Shown here in pieces: positions 36,116 to 45,821 of a stretch of DNA of 64,000 nt. Within the stretch, counting starts at the first letter, position 1; each line of letters begins with the position of its first letter. Location: positions 496,001 to 560,000 of the forward strand of contig NZ_QPJU01000002.1 in NCBI RefSeq assembly GCF_003337425.1. The letters are read 5' to 3'. The position numbers and the translations under genes are program-made. Under the pieces are notes generated by a model, which made no database searches, was not told the origin of the DNA, and saw only the letters and a list, made by a program, of their open reading frames with translations. Source of the stretch: Extensimonas vulgaris (GTDB lineage Bacteria; Pseudomonadota; Gammaproteobacteria; Burkholderiales; Burkholderiaceae_C).

Positions 36116-37897
36116 TCACCACGTCTGCGCCAGCCGCACATAAGTCGCCAGCAGCGTGCTCTTGTCCGCGGCGCCGAGCAGTACCGGGTCTTGCGCGGAG
36201 CGGATCACGGGCAGGCGTTCGCCGTGGTGTTCGAGAAAGCGCTGCAGCGCTTCGCCCAGTTGCATGTCTTGCGTGAGCGGGCACAGCTCCTGTGTCAGGA
36301 GGTCGGCGGCGCGCGGCGGTGGCGCAGTAGGGGTGCGTGCGGCGTGCGCGCTCAGCGCGGGCAGGGGCACCACGCCGAGGAAATGCCGCTGTGCATCAAC
36401 CACATAGAGATACTTCACGTGCTGCTGCAGAAATAGGCGGCTCATGGTTTCCAGGTCGGCGTCCGGCGGCACCACGGTGTCGGTGGGCTGCACTAGGTCG
36501 CGCACGCGCAGCTGCGCGAGGCGCAGCTTTTCGTCGCCATGTTCGCGGCGCTTGATGGTGATCTCGTACATCGAGCCGGCACCGATCGAGCGCGCCACGA
36601 AGTAGGCGACCACGCTGCAGGCCATCAGCGGCAGCATGACTTCGTAGCGCAAGGTCATCTCGAAGATCATCAGGATGGCCATCAAGGGCGCCTGCGTGGC
36701 CGCGGCGAGAAAGGCGCCCATACCCGTGACCGCGTAGGCCACGGGCGCGGCCGAGGCGGCGGGCCACAAGGCGTGCACGCCCAGGCCGAACAGCTCGCCC
36801 ACGAAGCAGCCGCAAAACAGCGCGGGCGTGAACACGCCGCCCACCGCGCCCGAGCCCACGGTGGCAAAGGTGGCCACCATCTTCGCGGCGAGCAGCAAAA
36901 GCAGCCAGCTCCAGCCCATACTGTCGCCCTGTTGCAGCACCTGGTTGACCACGCTGTAGCCGTTGCCCCAAACCTGCGGCAGCCAGATCGAAATCAGCCC
37001 CACCACCAACCCCCCGAGCGCGAGCCGCAGCGGCAGCGGCGGCGCTAGGCGCGCGAACAGGTGCTTGCTGCGGTTCATGCCCTGCAGAAACAGCGCCGCG
37101 CCGCCGCCCATGAAGAGGCCCAGCAGCGCGAACAGCGCCACCTCGGGCCCGGTGACTTCGGCAAACGCGGGCAGGGTGTAGGGCGGTGCGCCCAGGCCGA
37201 AGCGCTGCATGGTGATGTGGCCGCAGACCGAGGCGATCAAAATCGGCCCCACGCTTTCCATGGCGATCGAGCCGAGCACGATTTCGGCGATGAAAAACGC
37301 CGCCGCGATCGGCGCGCTGTACGCTGCGGTGATACCGGCTGCCGCTCCGCAGGCCACGAGCAGGCGCAAGTGTTCGACGGGAAAGCGCAACCGCTGCCCG
37401 AGCACGGACGCGCACAGCGCCGCGAGCTGCACCATGGAGCCCTCGCGCCCGATCGAGCCACCGCTGGCGATGGAGAGCAGCGACGAGGCGCTGCGCACCA
37501 GCGTCTGCGCCACGGGGATGCGCCCGTCGCCCAGCACCACGGCTTCCATGTAGTCGGACGCTTCGCTTTGCGGCCTGCCTTGCCGGGCGCTGCGTTGTGC
37601 GAGGCGCCGCGCGAGCACCAGCAGCAGCCCGGCCAGCAGGCCGCCCACCGTCGGACTCAGCAGGCGTGCCCACCAGGGCAGGCTTTGCGCGATGGCCACC
37701 AGGCTGCCGCCGCGGCCCAGCGCCAGGCGGTCGAGTGCATAGAGCAGAAAGCGAAATCCCAGCGTTGCCAAGGCACCCAGAAAACCAGCCACCATCGCCC
37801 AAAGCAAGGTACTTTGCCACTGCGAAAAATGTAGCATTCGTTGCCAAAACAAACGCCGCGCAAGGCGGCGCGTGAAGGTGAAAGGGGCGCGCGACAT
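36116..37897 (-). CDS. ClC-family chloride channel/antiporter with CBS domains
   Basis: A 593-aa ClC protein: a polytopic domain with SGGSIGREGSMVQLAALCA (the GxEGP-type selectivity segment), AAAGITAAYSAPIAAAFFIA, GSGAVGGVFTPALF and GMGAFLAAATQAPLM, then two CBS domains from about residue 445 (RVRDLVQPTDTVVPPDADL and LTQDMQLGEALQRFL) that usually sense adenine nucleotides. Probably exchanges chloride and protons across the inner membrane. The ATG at 37,897 gives the usual N-terminus; the frame stays open further upstream without coding sense. Confidence 0.92.
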   Translation of the reverse strand: MSRAPFTFTRRLARRLFWQRMLHFSQWQSTLLWAMVAGFLGALATLGFRFLLYALDRLALGRGGSLVAIAQSLPWWARLLSPTVGGLLAGLLLVLARRLAQRSARQGRPQSEASDYMEAVVLGDGRIPVAQTLVRSASSLLSIASGGSIGREGSMVQLAALCASVLGQRLRFPVEHLRLLVACGAAAGITAAYSAPIAAAFFIAEIVLGSIAMESVGPILIASVCGHITMQRFGLGAPPYTLPAFAEVTGPEVALFALLGLFMGGGAALFLQGMNRSKHLFARLAPPLPLRLALGGLVVGLISIWLPQVWGNGYSVVNQVLQQGDSMGWSWLLLLLAAKMVATFATVGSGAVGGVFTPALFCGCFVGELFGLGVHALWPAASAAPVAYAVTGMGAFLAAATQAPLMAILMIFEMTLRYEVMLPLMACSVVAYFVARSIGAGSMYEITIKRREHGDEKLRLAQLRVRDLVQPTDTVVPPDADLETMSRLFLQQHVKYLYVVDAQRHFLGVVPLPALSAHAARTPTAPPPRAADLLTQELCPLTQDMQLGEALQRFLEHHGERLPVIRSAQDPVLLGAADKSTLLATYVRLAQTW

Positions 37898-37929
37898 GGA
37901 TGCGTGTGTGAAGAAGTGGGGTGGGGCGT

Positions 37930-38952
37930 TCAAGATCCCATCGCCACGCCCATGGCGGCCAGCAAGAGCGTGAGCAGGCACACGCGCACGTTGCGGCGCA
38001 GCGTGGGCAGCAGCGCGGCGGTGTGGTGCGCGTGGTGCATTGCGCCGTGCACGGTTCGTGCGGCCAAGGGCGCGGTGAGCAGCCCCAGCAGCGCAGGGCG
38101 CGGCAAGCCCAGCGCCCCGACACACGCGAGCAAGGCGCCGTAAGCGAGCAGGTATTGCAGGGCGAGCACGGGCCAGGTGCGCGATGGGCCCAGCACCATG
38201 GGCAGCGTGCGCCGGCCCACGCGGCGGTCGGCTTCGATGTCGGGGTACTGGTTGAGTAGCAACAGCGCATTGGCAAGGCCAAAAGGCAGCAGCGCCGCGA
38301 CGGCCATGGTGGCGATGGCCTGTGGGCCCGGGCCGTCGAGCAGCACTGCGGTCGTGCCCAGCGTCATCAGCGGACCAAAGCCCAGGCCCGGCGCGAGCAG
38401 GCACAGCCAGGGGTGGCGCGTGATCCAGGGCGTGTAGGCGGCGGCAAGCGCAAGGCCCGCGAGCCCCTGCGGCAGCAAAAGGGGCCGGCTGGCGGGGTGG
38501 TGCCAGAGAAAATACAAGCCCAGCGCGGCGCTCAAGGCCAGGCCGCCGACGCCCAGTCCCAGCGCCACGGCGGCGAGGCGCGGGCGCGCGGGCAGGGTGC
38601 CGCTGCCGCCACTGAATGGCGTGCGCTGTGCGCATGCGTCCAGACCCGAGCGGAAGTCGACGTATTCGTTGAGTGCGTTGGTGCCCCCATGCGCGGCGAG
38701 CGCGCCCAGGGTGGCGAGTGCTGCATCGCTCCAGTGCAACGCGTTGCCGCCGTGCTGTGCGAGCCAGCGGCAGCAAGCCACCGCCCAGGCCATGCAGGCG
38801 AGCGTGAGCAACAAAAAAGGCATGCGCGCCGGGCCCCACCAGGGCGCGCAAGGCGTGCGCGTGGCGGCGTCTGTGCGCGCCGGCGCCTGGTTGGCGGTGT
38901 CGGTGCCGGGCAGGGAAGATGAGGCCGCAGAGGTGGCGGGCAAGTCTGGCAT
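37930..38952 (-). CDS. UbiA/MenA-family prenyltransferase
   Basis: A 340-aa membrane prenyltransferase. The first Asp motif is in NALNEYVDFRSGLD, the second in NQYPDIEADRRVGRRTLPMV; about eight helices are evident. It resembles 1,4-dihydroxy-2-naphthoate prenyltransferase (MenA) and UbiA relatives; no other menaquinone genes are present, so the acceptor is unknown. The first 43 residues are a Ser/Ala/Thr-rich leader. Its start region is duplicated 71 bp upstream. Confidence 0.82.
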   Translation of the reverse strand: MPDLPATSAASSSLPGTDTANQAPARTDAATRTPCAPWWGPARMPFLLLTLACMAWAVACCRWLAQHGGNALHWSDAALATLGALAAHGGTNALNEYVDFRSGLDACAQRTPFSGGSGTLPARPRLAAVALGLGVGGLALSAALGLYFLWHHPASRPLLLPQGLAGLALAAAYTPWITRHPWLCLLAPGLGFGPLMTLGTTAVLLDGPGPQAIATMAVAALLPFGLANALLLLNQYPDIEADRRVGRRTLPMVLGPSRTWPVLALQYLLAYGALLACVGALGLPRPALLGLLTAPLAARTVHGAMHHAHHTAALLPTLRRNVRVCLLTLLLAAMGVAMGS

Positions 38953-39039
38953 ACGGGCGTATTGTTTCGCGTGTTGATCACCGCAACCGCCACCGGCACG
39001 CAGGTGGCGGGCAAGTCTGGCATACGGGCGTATTGTTTC
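38931..39039. repeat. 38-bp direct repeat duplicating the prenyltransferase start
   Basis: Two identical 38-bp copies, 38,931-38,968 and 39,002-39,039, begin AGGTGGCGGGCAAGTCTGGC. Each contains the minus-strand ATG and first codons (MPDLPAT) plus the preceding AACAAT-like stretch. The spacing of 71 bp is not a multiple of three, so the upstream ATG (39,023) reads out of the gene's frame. Confidence 0.9.
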
Positions 39040-39080
39040 ATCGAACGTTCCACCGAACGTGCGCTTGGCGTCCTTTTTGC

Positions 39081-39109
39081 TTGCAAAGTTGCCAATGCAC
39101 GGCTACAAT
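39081..39109 (+). promoter_or_regulatory. Sigma-70-type promoter of the rimP operon
   Basis: TTGCAA at 39,081-39,086 and TACAAT at 39,104-39,109, separated by 17 bp. It is the best-matching sigma-70 promoter seen in the window, placed just before the structured leader. Confidence 0.75.
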
Positions 39110-39120
39110 GGCCGGCTAAC

Positions 39121-39165
39121 GACCGAGCGGGCGGGAATCAACCGCCCCTTTTTTTTGGCTCGGTC
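39121..39165 (+). promoter_or_regulatory. rimP-leader attenuator-like structure
   Basis: An inner hairpin GGGCGG (39,129-39,134) / CCGCCC (39,142-39,147) is followed by eight T residues, which is an intrinsic-terminator form. It is enclosed by a perfect 8-bp outer stem, GACCGAGC (39,121-39,128) with GCTCGGTC (39,158-39,165). A leader attenuator before rimP-nusA-infB is known in proteobacteria; NusA autoregulation by termination is the likely purpose. Confidence 0.7.
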
Positions 39166-39273
39166 ATCGTGGGTTATCGGTTCGGGAGCTCGAAGCCTTG
39201 GGATTTCTGTTGTTGACCGCAGATTTTTCAGGGTTGTCGGGTTTTTGTTTTTTCTGGCGGGGAACGGATTTTT

Positions 39274-39906
39274 GTGGCATTGCAGCGAGTCGTCGAAGAA
39301 GTGGTGCGCGGGCTGGGTTACGACCTGGTGGAGGTCGAGCGCTCTGCGGGGGGCTTGCTGCGCGTGACCATAGACATGCCATGGGCGCCGCCGCAGGCGG
39401 CCGCCGGGCAGGTCGCCGCGTCGAGCGGGCCGGTGGAGTCGGCAGAGCCCGCTGGGCCGATCGAGCCAGTCGAGCCAGTCGAGCGCTTCGTGACCGTGGA
39501 GGACTGCGAGCGGGTCACGCGTCAGCTGCAGTTTGCGCTCGAGGTCGAGGGGGTCGATTACAAGCGCCTCGAGGTGTCTTCGCCGGGCATAGACCGGCCG
39601 CTGCGCCATGAGCAGGATTTCGTGCGCTTCACGGGGGCGGTGATCGACATCACCCTCAAGGCGCCCATAGGCGGTGCGGCGGCGGGCCAAGTGCATGCGC
39701 TGCGCAAGAAGTTTCGCGGCACGCTGGAGCGCTCCGATGCGGGGGGCTGGCAGATCGTCTGGAGCGATGCGCCCGCGCCCAAGCCTGGGCAGAGGGTGAG
39801 CAAAAAGCGTGCGCCCGCGCCCGTGCAGGTGCTGGGCTTTACGCTCGACGAGCTGCGCGAGGCGCGGCTTGCGCCCATCGTGGACTTCAAAGGGCGCGGT
39901 GCCTGA
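39274..39906 (+). CDS. rimP: Ribosome maturation factor RimP
   Basis: A 210-aa RimP needed for 30S maturation. ALQRVVEEVVRGLGYDLVEVER, VTVEDCERVTRQLQFALEVE and LEVSSPGIDRPL are family segments. An insertion rich in Ala/Glu/Pro (about residues 40-70) lengthens the N-terminal domain relative to E. coli. It starts with GTG at 39,274 after GGGGAACGG. First gene of the rimP-nusA-infB operon. Confidence 0.95.
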   Translation: MALQRVVEEVVRGLGYDLVEVERSAGGLLRVTIDMPWAPPQAAAGQVAASSGPVESAEPAGPIEPVEPVERFVTVEDCERVTRQLQFALEVEGVDYKRLEVSSPGIDRPLRHEQDFVRFTGAVIDITLKAPIGGAAAGQVHALRKKFRGTLERSDAGGWQIVWSDAPAPKPGQRVSKKRAPAPVQVLGFTLDELREARLAPIVDFKGRGA

Positions 39907-39966
39907 GCGGCGGCGCAAGCCGCACGCGCCGCGGGCACAAGGATTGGATTACAGGAGAGTTGTCGC

Positions 39967-41451
39967 ATGAATCGCGAATTGTTGATGTTGATCGATGCCA
40001 TCTCGCGCGAGAAGAACGTGGAGCGCGACGTGGTGCAGGCTGCCGTCGAGGCGGCGCTCGCGCAGGCCACGAAAAAGCTCTACAAGGGTGATGTGGATAT
40101 CCGCGTGGCGGTCGATCGTGATACGGGCGACTACGAGACTTTCCGCCGCTGGCTGGTCGTGCCCGACGAGGCCGGCTTGCAAAACCCCGACGCCGAAGAG
40201 CTGCTCATGGACGCGCGCGAGCGTGTGCCAGGCATCCAGGTGGGTGAATACATCGAAGAGCCCGTCGAGTCGGTGCCGATCGGGCGCATCGGTGCGATGG
40301 CGGCCAAGCAGGTGATCCTGCAAAAAATCCGCGATGCCGAGCGCGAGACGCTGCTCAGCGACTTTTTGAGCCGCGGCGAAAAAATCTTCAGCGGTACCGT
40401 CAAGCGCATGGACAAGGGCGACCTGATCATCGAGAGCGGCCGCGTCGAAGGGCGCCTCAAGCGCAGCGAGATGATCCCCAAGGAGAACCTGCGCATCGGT
40501 GACCGGGTACGCGCCGTCATCCTCGAGATCGATCCGACGCTGCGCAGTGCGCCCATCATCCTCTCGCGTGCTGCGCCCGAGTTCATGATCGAGCTGTTTC
40601 GCCAGGAAGTGCCCGAGATCGAGCAAGGTTTGCTCGAAATCAAAAGTTGCGCGCGCGACCCCGGCAGCCGCGCGAAGATCGCGGTGCTGAGCCACGACAA
40701 GCGCATCGACCCGATAGGCACCTGCGTGGGGGTGCGCGGCTCGCGCGTGAACGCCGTGAGCAACGAGCTCGCGGGCGAGCGCATCGACATCGTGCTGTGG
40801 TCGGAAGACCCGGCGCAGTTCGTGATCGGCGCGCTTGCGCCGGCCAACGTGCAGTCCATCGTGGTCGATGAGGAAAAGCACGCGATGGACGTGGTGGTCG
40901 ATGAAGAAAACCTCGCCATCGCGATCGGCCGCGGCGGCCAGAACGTGCGTCTGGCCTCTGAGCTCACGGGCTGGAAGATCAACATCATGGACGCGGCCGA
41001 GTCGGCGCAAAAGCAGGCCGAGGAAACCGCGGCGCTGCGCAAGCTGTTCATGGAAAAGCTCGACGTCGATGAGGAGATCGCCGACATCCTGGTCGCCGAA
41101 GGGTTTTCGAGCCTCGAAGAAGTCGCCTACGTGCCGCTGCAGGAAATGCTGGCGATCGAGTCGCTGGACGAGGACACGGTCAATGAACTGCGCGCGCGCG
41201 CCAAGGATGCGCTGCTGACGATGGAAATCGCGCGCGAAGAAGGCGTAGAGGAGCTGTCGCAAGACCTGCGCGACATCGAAGGGCTCACGGCCGAGACGAT
41301 CGCCAAGCTGGCGGAACACGGCGTGCACACGCGCGACGATCTGGCCGACCTGGCCGTCGATGAACTGACGGCCATCACCGGCCAATCCGAGGAAGAGGCC
41401 AAAGCCTTGATCATGAAAGCGCGCGAACACTGGTTTGCGGGCCAGCAATGA
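39967..41451 (+). CDS. nusA: Transcription termination/antitermination factor NusA
   Basis: A 494-aa NusA: N-terminal RNA-polymerase-binding domain (from [18 protein letters not shown]), S1 domain ([21 protein letters not shown]), two KH domains ([20 protein letters not shown] and [20 protein letters not shown]), and two acidic C-terminal repeats as in gammaproteobacteria. It controls pausing and termination and may act on the leader of its own operon. AGGAGA lies before ATG. Confidence 0.98.
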   Translation: MNRELLMLIDAISREKNVERDVVQAAVEAALAQATKKLYKGDVDIRVAVDRDTGDYETFRRWLVVPDEAGLQNPDAEELLMDARERVPGIQVGEYIEEPVESVPIGRIGAMAAKQVILQKIRDAERETLLSDFLSRGEKIFSGTVKRMDKGDLIIESGRVEGRLKRSEMIPKENLRIGDRVRAVILEIDPTLRSAPIILSRAAPEFMIELFRQEVPEIEQGLLEIKSCARDPGSRAKIAVLSHDKRIDPIGTCVGVRGSRVNAVSNELAGERIDIVLWSEDPAQFVIGALAPANVQSIVVDEEKHAMDVVVDEENLAIAIGRGGQNVRLASELTGWKINIMDAAESAQKQAEETAALRKLFMEKLDVDEEIADILVAEGFSSLEEVAYVPLQEMLAIESLDEDTVNELRARAKDALLTMEIAREEGVEELSQDLRDIEGLTAETIAKLAEHGVHTRDDLADLAVDELTAITGQSEEEAKALIMKAREHWFAGQQ

Positions 41452-41475
41452 GGGTCAGGGAGGCACGAAGCATTT

Positions 41476-44382
41476 ATGTCCAGTAATACCGTTGCAGAGT
41501 TCGCCACCGAACTCAAGAAATCCCCGGCCGTCCTGCTCGACCAGTTGCGCGCCGCAGGCGTGGCCAAGGCCAGCGCTTCCGACCGGCTCACCGAGGTCGA
41601 CAAGCAAAAGCTGCTCGCCTACTTGCAGGCCAGCCACGGCACCGCTTCGGGCGACCGCAAAAAGATCACCCTGGTGAAGAAATCCACCACCGAGATCAAG
41701 CAGGCCGATGCGAGCGGCAAGGCGCGCACCATCCAGGTCGAGGTGCGCAAAAAACGCACCTTCATCAAGCGCGAGGACACGGCCGAGGCGGGCGCCGAGA
41801 TGCCTGCCGCGGCGCAAGCGCAGCCGCAGGTGCAAGCGCACGAGGAGCTCCAGGAGCACGAATGGGAGCGCCGCGAGGAAGAGGCGCGCCAGCAGGCCGA
41901 GCTGATCCGGCGCCAGGAAGAAGCGCTGGCGCAGGAGCGGCGCGAGCGCGAAGCGCGCGAGCAACAAGAGCGCGAAGAGCGCGCGCGGCGCGAGCGTGAA
42001 GCCGACGAACGCGCCGCTGCCTACGCTGCGCAAGAGGCCGAAAAGAAAGCCAAGGCCACGGCGGCCCAGCAAGAGGCAGTGCGCGAGCAGGCCGAAGAGG
42101 CTGCAGCGCGTGCGGCGCAGCAGCAGGCCGAGCGTGAAAAGGCCGAGGCCGAGTCCAAAGCGCGCGCCGCAGAAGAGGCCGCGCGTGCCGCGGACCTCGA
42201 AGCGCGCCGGCGCAAGGCCGAGGCCGAGGCTGCGGCCATTCGTTCCATGCTGGCCACGCCCAAAAAATCCGTGATGGTGGCCAAGAAGGAAGAGAAAAAA
42301 GAAGAGCCCAAACCCGCGGCCAAGCCTGCGGGCGACGCCAAAAAAGGCACTTTGCACAAGCCGGCGGCCCAGGCGGGTGCCGGTGCGGGCGGCGCTGCGC
42401 GCACGGCGGCGCCGGCCGCGCCTGGCGGCAGCAAGGAAGTCAAGTCGGCCAAGCTGTCGTCGAGCTGGGCGGGCGACGCGGCCAAGAAAAAAGAGATCAA
42501 GACGCGCGGCGATACGAGCAGCGGCGTGGGGCGCAGCGCCTGGCGCGCCGGCCCCAAAGGGCGCCGTGGCCACGAGCGCGACCAGCGCGACGACCAGCGC
42601 CAGCAGTCGGCTGCGCCTGAGGCGCGCGTGCTCGAAGTGCACGTGCCCGAGACCATCACCGTGGCCGAGCTCGCGCACAAGATGTCGGTCAAGGCGTCGG
42701 AAGTGATCAAGGTGCTCATGAAGATGGGGCAGATGGTCACGATCAACCAGCCGCTGGACCAGGACACGGCGATGATCGCGGTCGAGGAACTGGGCCACAA
42801 GGCCGTGGTGGCCGCGCTCGACGACCCCGAGGCGTTCGCCGAGGAAGATGCCGCGCACGCCAACGTGCCGCTGCTGCCGCGCCCGCCCGTGGTGACCGTG
42901 ATGGGCCACGTCGATCATGGCAAGACTTCGCTGCTCGACTACATCCGTCGCGCCAAGGTGGCCGCGGGCGAGGCCGGTGGCATCACGCAACACATCGGCG
43001 CCTACCACGTGCAGACGCAGCGCGGCACCATCACCTTCCTCGACACGCCGGGCCACGAGGCGTTCACGGCCATGCGCGCGCGCGGCGCCCAGGCCACCGA
43101 CATCGTGATCCTGGTCGTGGCCGCCGACGACGGCGTGATGCCGCAGACGAAAGAGGCGATCAAGCACGCCAAGGCTGCGGGCGTGCCCATCGTGGTCGCG
43201 GTGAACAAGATCGACAAGCCCGACGCCAACCCCGATCGCGTCAAGCAGGAGCTCATCGCCGAGGAGGTGGTGCCCGAGGAGTACGGCGGCGATGCGCCCT
43301 TCGTTCCGGTGTCGGCCAAGACCGGCCAGGGCATCGACGAGCTGCTCGAGCAGGTGTTGCTGCAAGCCGAAGTGCTGGAGCTCAAGGCGCCGGTCGATGC
43401 GCCGGCCAAGGGCTTGGTGATCGAAGCCAAGCTCGACAAGGGCCGCGGCCCCGTGGCCACGGTGCTCGTGCAGTCGGGCACGCTCAAGGTGGGCGACGTG
43501 GTGCTGGCCGGCCAGACCTACGGCCGCGTGCGCGCCATGCTCGACGAAAACGGCCGTTCGGTGAAGTCCGCCGGGCCCTCGATCCCGGTCGAAATCCTGG
43601 GCCTGACCGAAGTGCCGCAGGCCGGCGACGAGTTCATGGTGCTCAGCGACGAGCGCCGTGCGCGCGAGATCGCCACCTACCGCGCGGGCAAGTTCCGCAA
43701 CACCAAGCTCGCCAAGCAGCAGGCCGCGAAGCTCGAAAACATGTTTGCCGAGATGACGGCGGGCGAGGTCAAGACCCTGCCCATCATCCTCAAGGCCGAC
43801 GTGCAGGGCTCGCAGGAGGCGCTGGCGCAGTCGCTGCTCAAGCTCTCGACCGACGAGGTCAAGGTGCAGCTCGTGTACGCGGGTGTGGGTGGCATCAGCG
43901 AGTCCGACATCAACCTCGCGATCGCGTCCAAGGCGGTGGTGATCGGCTTCAACGTGCGCGCCGACGCGAATGCACGCAAGCTCGCCGAGAGCAATGGCGT
44001 GGACATCCGCTACTACAACATCATCTACGACGCCGTCGATGACCTGAAGGCGGCCATGTCGGGCATGCTCGCACCCGAGCAGCGAGAGGAAGTCATAGGC
44101 ACGGCGGAGATCCGCACGGTGTTCGTGGCCTCCAAGATCGGTACCGTGGCGGGTTGCTACGTCACCTCGGGCGTGGTGCGGCGCGATGCGCGTTTCCGCC
44201 TGCTGCGCGACAACGTGGTCATCTACACGGGTGAGATCGAGTCGCTCAAGCGCATGAAGGACGACGTGCGCGAGGTCAAGGAAGGCTTCGAGTGCGGTAT
44301 CAAGCTCAAGAACTACAACGACATCAAAGAGGGCGACCAGCTCGAGTTCTTTGAAATCAAGCAAATCGCCCGCACCTTGTGA
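41476..44382 (+). CDS. infB: Translation initiation factor IF-2
   Basis: A 968-aa IF-2. An N-terminal IF2_N domain ([19 protein letters not shown]) is followed by a long charged Glu/Arg/Ala coiled region (about 100-300), a second IF2_N domain, then the GTPase domain with G1 [11 protein letters not shown]3 DTPGHEAF and G4 NKID, and two beta-barrel domains flanking domain III. It places initiator tRNA on the 30S subunit. ATG at 41,476 is 24 bp after nusA. Confidence 0.98.
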   Translation: MSSNTVAEFATELKKSPAVLLDQLRAAGVAKASASDRLTEVDKQKLLAYLQASHGTASGDRKKITLVKKSTTEIKQADASGKARTIQVEVRKKRTFIKREDTAEAGAEMPAAAQAQPQVQAHEELQEHEWERREEEARQQAELIRRQEEALAQERREREAREQQEREERARREREADERAAAYAAQEAEKKAKATAAQQEAVREQAEEAAARAAQQQAEREKAEAESKARAAEEAARAADLEARRRKAEAEAAAIRSMLATPKKSVMVAKKEEKKEEPKPAAKPAGDAKKGTLHKPAAQAGAGAGGAARTAAPAAPGGSKEVKSAKLSSSWAGDAAKKKEIKTRGDTSSGVGRSAWRAGPKGRRGHERDQRDDQRQQSAAPEARVLEVHVPETITVAELAHKMSVKASEVIKVLMKMGQMVTINQPLDQDTAMIAVEELGHKAVVAALDDPEAFAEEDAAHANVPLLPRPPVVTVMGHVDHGKTSLLDYIRRAKVAAGEAGGITQHIGAYHVQTQRGTITFLDTPGHEAFTAMRARGAQATDIVILVVAADDGVMPQTKEAIKHAKAAGVPIVVAVNKIDKPDANPDRVKQELIAEEVVPEEYGGDAPFVPVSAKTGQGIDELLEQVLLQAEVLELKAPVDAPAKGLVIEAKLDKGRGPVATVLVQSGTLKVGDVVLAGQTYGRVRAMLDENGRSVKSAGPSIPVEILGLTEVPQAGDEFMVLSDERRAREIATYRAGKFRNTKLAKQQAAKLENMFAEMTAGEVKTLPIILKADVQGSQEALAQSLLKLSTDEVKVQLVYAGVGGISESDINLAIASKAVVIGFNVRADANARKLAESNGVDIRYYNIIYDAVDDLKAAMSGMLAPEQREEVIGTAEIRTVFVASKIGTVAGCYVTSGVVRRDARFRLLRDNVVIYTGEIESLKRMKDDVREVKEGFECGIKLKNYNDIKEGDQLEFFEIKQIARTL

Positions 44383-44383
44383 T

Positions 44384-44440
44384 GAAAATGGCTGTCAGTG
44401 CTCGTTCATCGAGCGCTGGCAGCTATGGTTTTTGATTCAA
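44384..44440. repeat. Dispersed palindromic repeat between infB and rbfA
   Basis: Reads AAAATGGCTGTCAGTGCTCG, then GAGCGCTGGCAGCTATGG and TTTTTGATTC: an imperfect palindrome of the same family (GGCTG...CAGC arms), which occupies most of the infB-rbfA gap. Confidence 0.6.
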
Positions 44441-44462
44441 AGTCCGTCCGTCCCACCGTTCC

Positions 44463-44831
44463 ATGCCACGCAAGAGCACCGTTCCCAACCGCGGCTACCG
44501 CATTGCCGACCAGATCCAGCGCGACTTGTCGGAGCTGATCGCACGCGAGCTCAAGGATCCGCGCGTGGGCATGGTGACGCTGCAAAGCGTCGAAATCTCG
44601 CCCGACTATGCGCACGCGAAAGTGTTTTTCAGCGTGCTCACGGGCGACCCGCTGGTGGCGCAAGAGGCGCTCAACCACGCCGCAGGGCATTTGCGCAATC
44701 ACTTGTTCAAGCGCCTGCACATCCACACCGTGCCCACGCTGCACTTCATCTATGACCGCACGACCGAGCGTGCGGCAGACATGAACGCCTTGATCGCCAA
44801 GGCGGTTTCCTCGCGCGCCAAAGACGAATAA
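44463..44831 (+). CDS. rbfA: Ribosome-binding factor A
   Basis: A 122-aa RbfA needed for late 16S rRNA processing and cold adaptation. [41 protein letters not shown] and the C-terminal [17 protein letters not shown] are typical of the KH-fold family. Three bases separate it from truB. Confidence 0.97.
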   Translation: MPRKSTVPNRGYRIADQIQRDLSELIARELKDPRVGMVTLQSVEISPDYAHAKVFFSVLTGDPLVAQEALNHAAGHLRNHLFKRLHIHTVPTLHFIYDRTTERAADMNALIAKAVSSRAKDE

Positions 44832-44834
44832 GCG

Positions 44835-45821
44835 ATGAACGCGCCACGCACCAGGGTGCAGCGGCGCCCTGTGCATGGGGTGTTGCTGCTCGACAAACCG
44901 CTAGCCCTCTCGAGCAACCAGGCTTTGCAAAAGGCCAAGTGGCTGCTGCGCGCCGAAAAGGCCGGGCACACGGGCACGCTCGACCCGCTTGCCACGGGCG
45001 TGCTGCCGCTGTGCTTTGGTGCCGCGACCAAGTTCAGCGCGCTACACCTGGACGCCGACAAGAGCTACGAAGCCACCCTGCTGCTCGGCGTGAGCACCAC
45101 GACGGGCGACGCCGAAGGCGAGGTGAGCGCACGCTGCGACGTGCCACCGATCACGCCCGCGCTGCTCGAAGCCGTGCGCCAGCGCTTTTTGGGCCGCATC
45201 CGTCAGGTGCCGCCCATGCACAGCGCGCTCAAGAAAGACGGCAAGGCGCTGTACGAATACGCACGCGCCGGTGTCGAAGTCGAGCGTGCGCCGCGCGAGG
45301 TCACGATTCATGCATTGAATCTGGCCTTGACGCAGACGCAGCAAGCGCAAGCAGCTATCGAAATCAAAGTAAAGTGCAGCAAAGGCACCTACATCCGCAC
45401 GCTGGGCGAGGACATAGCCCGCGCCTTAGGCTGCGGCGGGCATCTGACGCGGCTGCGGCGCACGGCCACGGGGCCGTTTAGCGAGGCGCAGTGCCTCACG
45501 CTCGCGCAGCTCGAAGCCATGGACGAGGCGCAGCGCCTGCGCGCCCTGCTGCCGCCCGAGGTGCTGCTGGCCGCACACGTGCCTGTCACGCTCGCGGATG
45601 AGCATGCCGGGCGCTTTTTGTGCGGCGCGCGTCTGCGCGGGCGCTGGCCCGATGCGGCGCAAGTCGCCGTGTTTGCCGAGCGTCCGCGCGTGCTGCTGGG
45701 CAGCGCGCATGTCCAGGCGGGCGAGCTCGTGCCCGACCGCCTGCTGAGCCCCATCGAAGTTCAACAAATCCTGCAAAACTTGCCGCCCGCCTCGGCCGGC
45801 GGCCCATCGGAAACACCATGA
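44835..45821 (+). CDS. truB: tRNA pseudouridine-55 synthase TruB
   Basis: A 328-aa TruB that makes pseudouridine 55 in t[21 protein letters not shown], the catalytic Asp in [15 protein letters not shown], and [20 protein letters not shown] are family marks. A dispersed repeat copy lies in frame at 45,315-45,368, just before the KCSKG motif. The stop overlaps typA by 4 bp. Confidence 0.97.
   Translation: MNAPRTRVQRRPVHGVLLLDKPLALSSNQALQKAKWLLRAEKAGHTGTLDPLATGVLPLCFGAATKFSALHLDADKSYEATLLLGVSTTTGDAEGEVSARCDVPPITPALLEAVRQRFLGRIRQVPPMHSALKKDGKALYEYARAGVEVERAPREVTIHALNLALTQTQQAQAAIEIKVKCSKGTYIRTLGEDIARALGCGGHLTRLRRTATGPFSEAQCLTLAQLEAMDEAQRLRALLPPEVLLAAHVPVTLADEHAGRFLCGARLRGRWPDAAQVAVFAERPRVLLGSAHVQAGELVPDRLLSPIEVQQILQNLPPASAGGPSETP
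45315..45368 (-). repeat. Dispersed palindromic repeat inside truB
   Basis: On the minus strand it reads TTTCGATAGCTGCTTGCGCT, a spacer, then TCAAGGCCAGATTCAATG. In frame in truB, it encodes [17 protein letters not shown], a polar segment in the loop before the conserved KCSKGTYIR. Confidence 0.65.

Noticed and set aside
37898-38851. Upstream extension of the ClC gene
   Set aside because: The extension overlaps the prenyltransferase gene in another frame and encodes no family sequence; ATG at 37,897 gives the normal N-terminus.
41455-44364. 969-codon minus-strand open frame opposite infB
   Set aside because: Antisense to infB; Leu/Arg/His-rich artefact of GC content.
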